Of a stretch of DNA of 64,000 nt, positions 11,301 through 19,239 are shown in pieces. The DNA comes from Asterias amurensis (Eukaryota; Echinodermata; Asteroidea; Forcipulatida; Asteriidae). The position numbers were made by a program, and so were the translations under genes. Location: assembly GCF_032118995.1 (NCBI RefSeq), contig NC_092654.1, positions 11,726,284-11,790,283 of the forward strand. The letters run 5' to 3'. A model generated the notes under the pieces. That model ran no database searches. It was not told the origin of the DNA and saw nothing but the letters and a program-made list of their open reading frames with translations. Positions within the stretch are counted from its first letter, which is position 1. Each line of letters begins with the position of its first letter.

Positions 11301-14300
11301 CCGATCGCATAAAAGAATTAGACAGAATTGTCATTATGACAGTCATTATGTATAATTTTAAATTGTCTATTCGTCCGCAGCTTTTGGAGTGAGCAGTCCT
11401 GTTTCAGCTTGCATGTCATTACCGATGGTAAGCTTCATAACCCATACAGTGCATTAATGAGTTTTTAGTGCGAAAGTAACCCAAATGAGTTCCACAAATG
11501 CAGAAAGGTTCCATTACTTACTGGCTTCCCAGTAAGCCAAGACAGTTGATAGGTAGAGAGAGGGTGTTGGAAATCTCAGAACCTAACGTGGAGTACGCAC
11601 GCGCAAGAAGCCATCGTTCGCCGCTAACCAGTGAAATACGCTTGCCGTAAGCACAGAATTCCCTGCTTCCATAAGCGCAGATTCTGTGCTTACGGTAAGC
11701 AGAGCCATGAAAGTGGGCCATTGAAGCCTGCTACAAAGAGCAAAAAATTGCCCAACTTTTACAGAGAAGAAGATCTTTATGGCTGTTCAATTTTGGTGCA
11801 CAAATTATCTAGTAAAAATTAATTTCCAGCCCCTCCTCAACACACCCTAGAACATAACTCTGTGCTATCAAGGACTTTGACTCAGATAGGGCATTGCATT
11901 TTGCAAGAAAACAAAAGTTTAAACTACTTTTGATAGGCATCTGAAATCACACAAAATGTGTGCAACAATGGTGGTTGGTTTTTTTCTTTATTCTCTTGCA
12001 ACTTTGACGAACAATTGAGTCAAAATTTTCACAGATTTGTTATTTGATGCAAATGTTGGGATACACAAAGTGTGAATATTGGCCATTGTCAATAATATAC
12101 CAAACGTATCCAGTGTGCCTTTAAAATTGTCACATTATAATAATTTCTGAAGATTTGTTGTTCAAATTTACTATCTACTGAAGGTTTTGAATAACACAAT
12201 GGCAGTAATGTCTGTACTGTACTATTTTCATACAAACACCTGAGATTGCAAAGAACTTACATATCTGGTGAGAATACTGGTCTTTGACAAGTTCCAAAAG
12301 TGTCAATTGCCTTGAAAGGCAGTGGACACTATTGGTAATGACTCAAAATAATTATTAATAAAACCTTACTTGGCGACGAGTAATGGGGAGAGGATGATAG
12401 TATAAAACATTGTGAGAAATAGCTCCCACTGAAGTGACGTAGTTCTCGAGAAAGAAGTAATTTTCCACGAATTTCGAGACCTCAGAACTAGATTTTTGAG
12501 GTCTCGAAATCAAGCAGATGAAAGCACACAAATTCGTGTGACAAGGTTTTTTTTTTCTTGCATTATTATCTCGCAACTTGGACGACCAGCTGAGCTGAAT
12601 TTAACAGGTTTGTTATTTTCTGCATGTTTAAATACACCAGGTGAGACGACTGGTCTTTGACAATTACCAATAGTGTCCGGTGTCTTTAACGAATAAAAAA
12701 AAATGTTTGTATTGCCGTTAGTCCTATATTACGTGTATTGCGTTACTCTGAACAGAAAGCCAACGGGAGCAACTGCGAGCGCTTCCAGGGTTATCCAAAC
12801 CAGAACGAGACTCTATAGTGGCAACTGATTTCATCCCGGACTGGAAGATTCGATTTAACCAGAAGGTTTGTCTACCTTTTTTCTTACGCCGTCGTCAAAA
12901 GTAACAACAAATCCTGAACACACAACACAAAAATTGAAAGCTAACAATTTACAAATATTTTGACAGTACAATCATTAAATGAATATATGTAAAATATGTT
13001 TTGTTTTTTATTTAATGTAGGTTTTCTCGGTCAAATTCGGCAAATTAGCAGTCAATTTCATTTTCATGCGTTCAAATTAAAGGTGTTTTGCCTCTCCAGT
13101 TAGTTACTGCGTTTCAAATTCAGAATTCGGCCATTCAATTTCGTTTAGAGTCGAGACAAATTCCTTTAGCACTCTGTTCAATTTAGCGTATCAACAGTTT
13201 TATTAAAGACACAGACGCGTCTAGACGCCTCAAGAAGCGTCTGCGAATTTGAAAGGCTGCTTTGATGAATTGCTAAATTGATTTTTTTTTTGTTTTTGTT
13301 AAATCGAATGACGCAACATTACATTTGACTAATCATAAAACGAAATCGAATGACCCTTTTCAGTAGCATTCGATTTCGCGCGAAATAGAATAGCTTAATG
13401 GTTAAATTGGCAGCTCATTTTCCGAAATTGACCAAGAAAACCTATAGATAACTGATAGTCCTACTAACTGAAAAATATTCTTTTAGAAATACTTAATCAA
13501 CATCATCATCATATTTATGCCATTCTTAATCTCTGTCTGTTTTTTTTCTGTTAAATACATTTTATTGAGCTATTTTACGTAGTTTAATGTTTTTAACCAT
13601 CCTGTCATTGGCGTTTGTGCTATCGGAGGTTGCTGAAATAAAATAAATCATCATTATCATGCTCTGCATCCATCATGGGGACGTTAATCCAACCAAACAA
13701 TGCGATACGATGCAGACTGTACAGATGTGCCCGAGACTCAAAGTCTTCTCTCAGCTGACACACACAGGTGTTAAGAGGTCGGCCTCTTGGTCTCTTCCAG
13801 GCTGGGCTGGGGCGGGATCCCGGCCTAGACTTGGTTCAAGTCCCGTTTTCGTGCGAGAGGTATAAGCATACCCGTCGTCAAAATGTAGCTATTGTGGTCC
13901 AGGCTGAATGCAGAACATCACAAAACAAGTTTTCTGGCGATGGTACGGGATTGGGACTCGAGTCAAAATCTAGGATCCTCCCCGTGCGTCGACGCTTAGC
14001 TTGAGGGCTTCAAGGGCAGGTTTCCTCTGGGAGCCGTCTATACATGACCAAAGAGGGAGCGGCATCTCCGGGAGATTTTCATGCTAAAACAAAACAAAAA
14101 CTTGCTTTTTGGTTCCACAGGTCAAAAAGACAACTACCACTGCCTTCTTCCGAGTCACAAACCAGGAGAGTGGTGCCGTCGTCTTTGAGGCGGACACATC
14201 AGGACCAGATGTCCACATCAAAGGGAACACCATGACTTTCCTGACTGGCTTCTTCATCTTCCTGGAGCCTGCAACCGGGTACACCATTCATCTTGACAGA

Positions 14301-15296
14301 GGAGCGGTGGAGAGTGCCGACAACTGTAATACACTGTCTACGGAGGCTGGGTGGGACTTCACCACAAAAAGATGTGAGGACACCAATAATTTGTTGATAT
14401 TGAACAGGTTCAGATCATGATATTGTTTAAACGACCAATTAATTAAGAGCAGTGACGTTTCTTTCTCTTTCTTGAGAAAAATTTACTCACATGCAAGAAA
14501 ATAATTTGTTTATTTATTTGTTTAATTCATTTGAATTATTAACTCGCTGCGAAGCCAAGGGTTCTTAGAAGAGGGGTAAACTTTATAACTTTATATATCC
14601 AAAAAGGCCATAGAACCACCCCAGTTTCAGCTTAAGATGTAGGAGAAAAAAACCTATAGGGAAATATTCACGCAATGGTAGGAACAGAAAATCCAATCCA
14701 CACAGTGCTAATGGCCACCAGAATTCGAACCGTGGACCTAGAGGTTGAAGGCGAGGAGAAAATACTACTACAGGCCACACCAAACCTACACTGCTGTCGT
14801 CCGTCCAGTCGTACAGTATTAGTCCTCTTATGAGAGGCCCTTACTGTCGGATGTCAAAAGATGCAAACATTAATGCAGAGAGTTTGTTGGTTGTATCTTT
14901 TGTTTTAGTTGACGAAGCTTACAGAACGACAAAAGCTGAATGCACCAAAACTGACATGACTGCTTATCTCTCGAAGTTCCAATATGGCGAGTTCGACCCA
15001 GAGACGATGCACCTGACTGACCCCAGGTGTACCGGGCAGGATCACAACCAGACCCACTATGCTATAACCACAGGATACGGCGGGTGTAGAACCAGCTTCA
15101 ATGTAAGCAATCTGTATGATGCGATGTCGATAGTTGCTATGTTAAAAGTTGGTGTTGTTGTTCTTGTTTATGTTGTTGCTGCTGCTACTGTTGCTGTCGT
15201 TCCTTGTTGTTGTTGCTGCTGCTGTTTTATGTTAAAGATCTGTTGTTGTTTTGGGGGTTTTTGTTGCTGTTGTTGTTGTTGTTGTTGTTGTTGTTT

Positions 15297-15331
<35 letters not shown>

Positions 15332-18300
15332 GCGGCTGATGTTGTTGTTGTTGTTGTTGTTGTTGTTTGCTGCTCTTACTGTTGTTTTTAGCCTATGTAT
15401 CATTATTTCTTTTTGACGTGGAGCAACTGTCTTTTTCTTTGACTAGAACAAACTTTTCATTGGTTTGAAAGTTTAGGAACCCGAAGGCATCGACCCCAAC
15501 TAAAAAGTCGCACAGAAGCAAACCACATAAAGTTGCCGGGCTTTCCATAGCCCTAAACTGCTCAATAGTGATGTCTGTTTTAAAAAAAAACTATCCTCAA
15601 TCCAAATGGCACCGAGATCTTCATGGTTTCTTTCACACGGAGCCTTTTTTTAGTTTTTGTGCAAGAAAAGACGTATTATAAATACAGAAACATTATCCCA
15701 AGTAAAAGTATTTGAGTTTTACACGAGCACTTTTTTTCCTTGTGATGCATTCTTCAGCGTACCAGCTCTGATATCTCCTTCAGCAACATCATCTACATCC
15801 CTGACGTTCCGTACGCACCAGGGAGTGAAATAACCCGCCACCCACACAGAGAAGTTCAGGTGATATGCCACGTCCCTCCAAACTTCATCAACACCCGACA
15901 GTTCGATCCGGATGTCCGCATCAACATATTCGATACCCTCGAGGGAGAACTGACACCCGACCACACCGAAACGACCACACTACGGATGTATAGAGACCGG
16001 AGGTTTAGGAATGAGGCCGGTCAGCCTGTTGATGTTCCGTTGAATGTGAAGCTGTACTTCCAGGGTGAATCCCAGGATTGCCGTGATGGTGGCGGGTGTG
16101 ACGTGTTTCTGGAGTCATGCTGGGCTACGGTCTCTGGGAATCCGTACGACAGCCCTCGTCATACTTTCATAGAGAATGGGTAAGTTAAGAGAAACTATTC
16201 ATACACTACAATCTACGGGATACATCTATAACCATACAGGCATGTATGCTTCATTTTTCAAAGGGCAAGGGCACCAATGTATTTTTTCCTTGGTAGGCCT
16301 ATGAGGATATAAATTTCTCCTTGAGCATTTAAAGTGCGCCAATGCAATGACCAGGGGCTTGCATTGACAGGCATGCGTGTAGCAACACTGTTTTTTCTTT
16401 TCTTGAAAGTGTTTTGAAGTAGATCCGAGAAAACCATGGCCCTATTTTATAGAGCTCTGATTTAGCACAAAAAGTTGCCTAAAATGACATACATGTACAA
16501 ACTGTAACTGTAACGTGCAGGATTTTGATACCTTTTGTAGATCAAGTTTTTGGCCATGACATGAACCCCTACTCACTGTGAGTGTAGATGTTTAAAGTAT
16601 AATACCTGCAGCCGTTTTCACGCAACGATGGGATTAATCCACCCGGCAAGTCGTAACTTGGGATGTGTTCAATAAATGCGTCCTAACGTCTTTGGATACG
16701 GAGTGCAATGTTTTCAGGAGACTCTCGTGTGTTAATACGTTGTACATGCTAAATAAATTTTCGTCTCCTGAAACGAAAAATTTTCTTCGTGACATCGTTT
16801 TATTTTGCAAAAGCTACAGCACCTTAGAAGTAATATTTCAAGGGAAGCTTTCTATAGTATTACCATCATTATCCTCAAACCATGTCTATAATGTAAATCT
16901 GTGGAAAAAAACATAAGTTTGTGTCGTACAAAAGGTACACAAACCCTTTAATTTTGCTTCGCAAAAAAAACCTTATTCTCCGAACCCAAGTCAATAGACC
17001 TTTATTATTCTGCCTCCATCTAGGTCATGCTCCTCTCATCGAATAACAATTTGAATGCTTATAATCATTTTGCAATTAAAGGAACCAGACTATTTTGTTC
17101 TTCCAGCCTCGGTTTGGTAACAATGATATCAGTGGGATAAATTCAAGATGGCCGCACCTTGATGTAGGTCTATAAGGCCAATCCAGATTAAATTGGCATT
17201 GTTTTAATTCTCATCATCGAGACCGGCACAACAAAGAAATTATTTTATGGAAACGTTTGCGGTAACACCACGACTATCCCAATGAGTTGGTTTGGTTTAA
17301 ACAAGGAACCGTAGAGATTATTACTATACAACATACCTCGTTACTCTTCTGTGTACCACAGATGCGCAGTTGAAGACAAAGTCACAATGATGCCCACTAG
17401 TCAATCTTGGAAGAGTCGCTTCTCTGTGAGGTCGTTTGCTTTCTTGGGAGCTAGGATTCACGACCGGGTAAGAGTTTCTAAAAAAAATAATAATATGCAT
17501 TTCCAGTAACAAAAAACAAAATGTATTGGTTACATAACAAGGGGAAACCGACTGGGTTATGTTCTCATGTTACAAACTCCGGAATATTCTACAGTGATTT
17601 CGAGACTTTAGCCCTTTTTTGAGCCATAAATTGCCACAGTAATTATGTTTTTTTAACGCACGTTTATATACAGTACGCCGTGTTTGTTTACATCCAATAC
17701 CCACTATAGGTCACGTGACGCACGGAGCGCAATCGGTCTATTAATGAACATTTGGTGGACTTTTATGAACTTATTATGAACTCTAAGTTTGTTATACATT
17801 TTACTGAAAAATATCGCGGGCGTGGAGCGGGTCAAACTCTCCTGTAACACCGGTGTCGCATGCAATTGTGTCCTCTATGCAATAATTGCATATGCAATAA
17901 TGTCCGCCGGACGGTTTTGCATATGCAATCGTGTCCACCCGGATGCTGCTGCATAATGCAATCGTTTCCGCCCGGACACATTTGCATATATTATGCAGTT
18001 GTGTCCGCCCCGTGCAAAACCGTTGCAGTAAATTAAACGCCCTTGGTCGACGGAACACGTTCGCCGTTTTTTTACAAGCTAAGTGCATGTCATGAATGAC
18101 ATAGGAAATGTTCGGCCGTTGGGTATTCGCTGCAATCATAAAACACGTGAATATTCATCCTACACGTATGGTTCAGTGCATGCACGCTCGCTTACGCGCG
18201 CACATACATGTAGTACAGTCATGGACACGATTGCACATGCAAAAGTGTCCGGAGCGGACAGTGTTGCATGGCGCACACAATGGGAGACTTTTAGGATGCT

Positions 18301-19195
18301 TGGTGGCAGCAGACTTACCAGGTAAAATCCATTGTTCTCGGTAATGTGCGCATGCTCATAACTACGTAAACAATGGATATTTACCTGGTAAGTCTGCTGC
18401 CCCTAGCGTCCCAAAGTCTCCCACTGCATCTGACACCGGCGCTCCATCCACCAACTGAGTCACGCCCTTTACCCCCATTACCAGTTTGTGGCGGCGCGCC
18501 TGTACGTTAATCCGGAGATCGTTGGTTCAAGTCCCGCTTTAGTTATGTCTTTTTTTGTTCGACCCGAATCATTATTTACAAGTGTCATTATTCATGTGTT
18601 AATGTAATAAAACTACTCTTCTGGAACGTACGTTAAAGGAACAATGTTCGAGTTAAAGGAACACGTTGCCTTGAATCGGACGAGTTGGTCTATAAAAAGC
18701 GTTTGAAACCGTTTGTTATCGAATGTATATGGTTAGAAAGATGTTTTAAAAGTAGAGTATATTGATCCACACAAGTATCACTCAAAATTGTACGGTTTTC
18801 TTTTTACGTCGCGAACTATCACGGTCGGCCGTTTATGGGAGTCAAAATTTTGACTCCCATAAATGGCCGACCGTGTTATTGGACGAGGTAAACAAAAAAA
18901 CACGCAATTTCGAGGCATATTTGTGTAGATCATTGTATTCTACTTTTACATCATCTTTGTAACCATATGCATTTTATAACAAACGGTCACAAAACGCTTT
19001 TCAAAGACCAACTCGACCGATCCAAGGCAACGTGTTCCTTTAACTTCATATCGTTCATTTGAATATCTTGCACTGATGATTTTTTTTTTCAACAAATCTT
19101 TTTTTGGAACTTCACAGGTCAACGTGCACTGCAGTATTGCAGTCTGTGATTCATCCGACAGCCAATCAGTTTGCTCGTTAGGCTGCCTTTCACCA
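5211..19195 (+). CDS. Secreted zona pellucida (ZP) domain protein, 15 exons, 3' end not found
   Basis: Exons: 5211-5345, 6044-6133, 7185-7214, 7286-7452, 7868-8058, 8483-8622, 9639-9898, 10299-10457, 11381-11427, 12756-12865, 14121-14373, 14909-15102, 15758-16179, 17362-17467, 19118-19195. Every intron is GT...AG and phases match, giving 794 codons. Residues 1-24 form a signal peptide (hydrophobic core LLSLACLLLTI). Residues 30-443 are an extracellular region with YESCCWLG at about 142-149 and paired cysteines. Residues 444-527 look like an Ig-like segment. Residues 539-791 are a ZP domain. The layout resembles a family of uncharacterised invertebrate extracellular ZP proteins I recognise from memory. 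ZP domains polymerise outside the cell, so a matrix, egg-coat or mucosal role is plausible but not shown. The strong GTGAGT donor at 19,196 predicts at least one more exon; if it is unused, the frame stops at 19,238-19,240 (808 residues) with no furin site or membrane anchor. Confidence 0.85.
5483..5849 (+). repeat. Family A element, copy 3 (intron 1 of ZP gene)
   Basis: The left end reads CACTGGACACTATTGGTAAT. The body has the CAACATTGTGAGGAACAGCT block and the right end has TTCAGTGTCC. It is more diverged than most copies and lacks a clear TTAA on either side. Confidence 0.75.
6280..6418 (-). repeat. tRNA-derived SINE fragment (intron 2 of ZP gene)
   Basis: Read on the minus strand it has GTTGGTGCATAGTGG (A-box-like) and CCCGGTTCGAGTCAC (B-box-like) about 35 bases apart, as in a tRNA-type RNA polymerase III promoter. 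It does not fold as a complete tRNA. Similar segments occur at 14,640-14,790, 26,160-26,258, 29,975-30,046 and 36,295-36,372. Confidence 0.65.
7185..7214 (+). CDS. Exon 3: 30-base microexon of the ZP gene
   Basis: Ten codons (DENNQTILSK) lie between the acceptor TTTGTATAG and the donor GTATGT, followed by an intron of only 71 bases (7,215-7,285). Both boundaries are phase 0, so skipping it keeps the frame. It adds one N-glycosylation sequon (NQT). Confidence 0.75.
8657..9012 (+). repeat. Family A element, copy 4, interrupted by another element
   Basis: The left end GGCACTGGACACTATATATA and the block ATGGTATAAAACATTATG lie before 8,752. The matching continuation GTAAGAAACAGCTACCTCTG resumes at 8,986. 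The right half of family A is missing after about 9,012. It lies in intron 6 of the ZP gene. Confidence 0.8.
8752..8985. repeat. Inverted-repeat element nested in family A copy 4
   Basis: Ends AGGTTCAACAGCACGTTACG and CAACGTGCAACTGAACCT are inverse with few mismatches. Inside each end lies GAGCAAAAACTTGAACGTGA, or its inverse TCACGTTCACGTTTTTGCTC. The left arm has a GAACGT hexamer repeated three to four times. About 230 bases, non-coding. Confidence 0.8.
9006..9345 (+). repeat. Direct tandem duplication, about 175-bp unit, two copies (intron 6 of ZP gene)
   Basis: Unit 1 (about 9,006-9,185) and unit 2 (about 9,186-9,345) share CATCTCTCCATCTTCTTC, CTTGGTTG and GATCTCCATTTA-like landmarks in the same order and spacing. 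The 123-codon frame across them follows the repeat. Confidence 0.75.
9345..9577. repeat. Family H element, copy 2 (intron 6 of ZP gene)
   Basis: AATAAAACAGAGTG is at the left. CACTCTTGCAAAGAGCCATA and ACTCTTTTTAGA follow, with GAAATGTTCACTCTTTTAC at the right. Same block order as copy 3 at 10.6 kb. Confidence 0.75.
9926..10080 (+). repeat. Family D fragment (intron 7 of ZP gene)
   Basis: CCAATTTCATAGAGCTTTAT, TTAGCTAAGCACAGCAAAAT and TATGTTTACCAGAATAACAT match the family D copies at 51,120, 56,035, 63,372 and 63,885. The right end (…GAAATTGGGCCC) is missing. Confidence 0.7.
10471..10542 (+). repeat. GGGTCAGGTT decamer minisatellite (intron 8 of ZP gene)
   Basis: About seven imperfect 10-base units (GGATCAGGAT, GGGTCAGGTT and similar) start just 13 bases after the exon 8 donor. 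They are G-rich on the coding strand. Confidence 0.75.
10600..10808. repeat. Family H element, copy 3 (intron 8 of ZP gene)
   Basis: Left end AATAAAAAGAGTGAAAACCA, internal CACTCTTGCAAAGAGCCAAC, right end GAGTGGAATTTCCACTC. The ends are roughly inverse. Confidence 0.8.
10838..11215. repeat. Second copy of the 430-1,260 dispersed repeat
   Basis: GGCACAGCTTTGACACCCTG and GACGAAAATTCAACCAGCAT are shared with the first kilobase of the window. The stretch at 11,140-11,215 matches the inverse of about 1,210-1,280. The copy is rearranged relative to the first one. It lies in intron 8. Confidence 0.6.
11517..11735. repeat. Family C-like element (intron 9 of ZP gene)
   Basis: CTTGCCGTAAGCACAGAATT, CCCTGCTTCC and AAGCAGAGCCATGAAAGTGG are family C landmarks. 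The segment AATCTGTGCTTACGGTAAGC-like forms a hairpin with the CTTGCCGTAAGCACAGAATT arm. Confidence 0.65.
11925..12124 (+). repeat. Family A element, copy 5 (right part; intron 9)
   Basis: GGCATCTGAAATCACACAAA, TTCTCTTGCAACTTTGACGA and the right end CGTATCCAGTGTGCCTTTAA are present. The left half is diverged or absent. The right flank is TTTAAA. Confidence 0.7.
12314..12689 (+). repeat. Family A element, copy 6 (intron 9)
   Basis: Near full length, from AAAGGCAGTGGACACTATTG to AATAGTGTCCGGTGTCTTTAA, with the GAGACCTCAGAACTAG hairpin in the middle. A short family A tail fragment (GGTCTTTGACAAGTTCC) immediately precedes it at 12,260-12,313. Confidence 0.88.
13017..13446 (+). repeat. Family I inverted-repeat element, copy 1 (intron 10)
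   Basis: The left end TAGGTTTTCTCGGTCAAATT is inverse of the right end AAATTGACCAAGAAAACCTA. Internal landmark: TTTCAAATTCAGAATTCGGC. A second copy lies in opposite orientation at 23,457-23,815. Confidence 0.85.
14121..14373 (+). CDS. Exon 11: Ig-like segment before the ZP domain
   Basis: 84 codons plus one base, residues 444-527. The segment FFIFLEPATGYTIHLDRGAV followed by a Cys and a Trp resembles the beta-rich stretch found just before the ZP domain in related invertebrate proteins. The donor is GTGAGG at 14,374; using it gives an in-frame Phe at the junction and keeps the ZP frame. Ignoring it would end the protein at 14,420. Confidence 0.75.
14590..14792 (-). repeat. tRNA-derived SINE fragment (intron 11)
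   Basis: On the minus strand, GGTGTGGCCTGTAGTAGT and CCACGGTTCGAATTCTGG lie in A-box/B-box order. A SINE-like tail runs toward 14,590. It is more diverged than a functional tRNA would be. Confidence 0.55.
14909..19195 (+). CDS. Exons 12-15: ZP domain
   Basis: The ZP-N half has the four conserved cysteines in order: AEC (539), DPRC, YGGC and the VIC before HVPP. The linker carries EITRHP-like sequence ahead of that fourth cysteine. The ZP-C half has VFLESCWATVSG and then the TFIENGC motif split over the exon 13/14 junction. FSVRSFAFLG follows, and then VHCSIAVCD plus the closing Cys-x(3)-Cys in exon 15. These are standard ZP signatures. The usual furin site and membrane anchor or GPI signal after the domain are absent from the exons found. 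Confidence 0.88.
15150..15375 (+). repeat. TTG trinucleotide microsatellite (intron 12)
   Basis: A long TTG/TGC run follows the exon 12 donor, with perfect TTG tracts at about 15,265-15,330 and 15,343-15,366. The poly-Cys and poly-Leu frames here are artefacts. Length is expected to vary between individuals. Confidence 0.9.
16255..16400 (+). repeat. GGGCACC-rich dispersed repeat (intron 13)
   Basis: AAGGGCAAGGGCACCAATGT and CTTGGTAGGCCTATGAGGAT match the repeat at 37,800-37,925 and, inverted, the one at 47,385-47,535. Confidence 0.55.
17857..18265. repeat. Tandem array of TTTGCATATGCAATCGTGTC units with an inverted outlier
   Basis: About five units of about 36 bases run from 17,857 to 18,010. 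Each pairs a palindromic GCATATGC core with a GTGTCCGCCCGGACA-like block. A single inverse unit (GGACACGATTGCACATGC) follows at 18,224. The array lies in intron 14 of the ZP gene. Confidence 0.75.
18283..18425. repeat. Inverted-repeat element with GCAGCAGACTTACCAGGTAA ends
   Basis: GGCAGCAGACTTACCAGGTA at the left is answered by TACCTGGTAAGTCTGCTGCC at the right. Outer flanks GGGAGACTTT and AAAGTCTCCC extend the pairing. The loop is about 65 bases, making a strong hairpin of about 140 bases. Confidence 0.85.
18653..19043. repeat. Family B long palindrome, copy 1, TTAA-flanked (intron 14)
   Basis: TTAAAGGAACACGTTGCCTT at the left is exactly answered by AAGGCAACGTGTTCCTTTAA at the right. Complementarity runs through to a centre reading GAGTCAAAATTTTGACTC. 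The two arms therefore pair over almost the full 390 bases. No coding capacity. Confidence 0.92.
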
Positions 19196-19239
19196 GTGAG
19201 TACACGAGAAGTTGGTTACAACGAGGTCTCCAATTGGTG

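Noticed and set aside
14374..14420. ZP gene ending at the stop after exon 11
   Set aside because: Using the GTGAGG donor at 14,374 leads in frame into a full ZP domain, so the stop is intronic.
15204..15416. Poly-Leu / poly-Cys open frames
   Set aside because: They are translations of the TTG microsatellite in intron 12.
17857..18010. CRISPR-like regular repeats
   Set aside because: Units are adjacent without distinct spacers, and the window is animal DNA.
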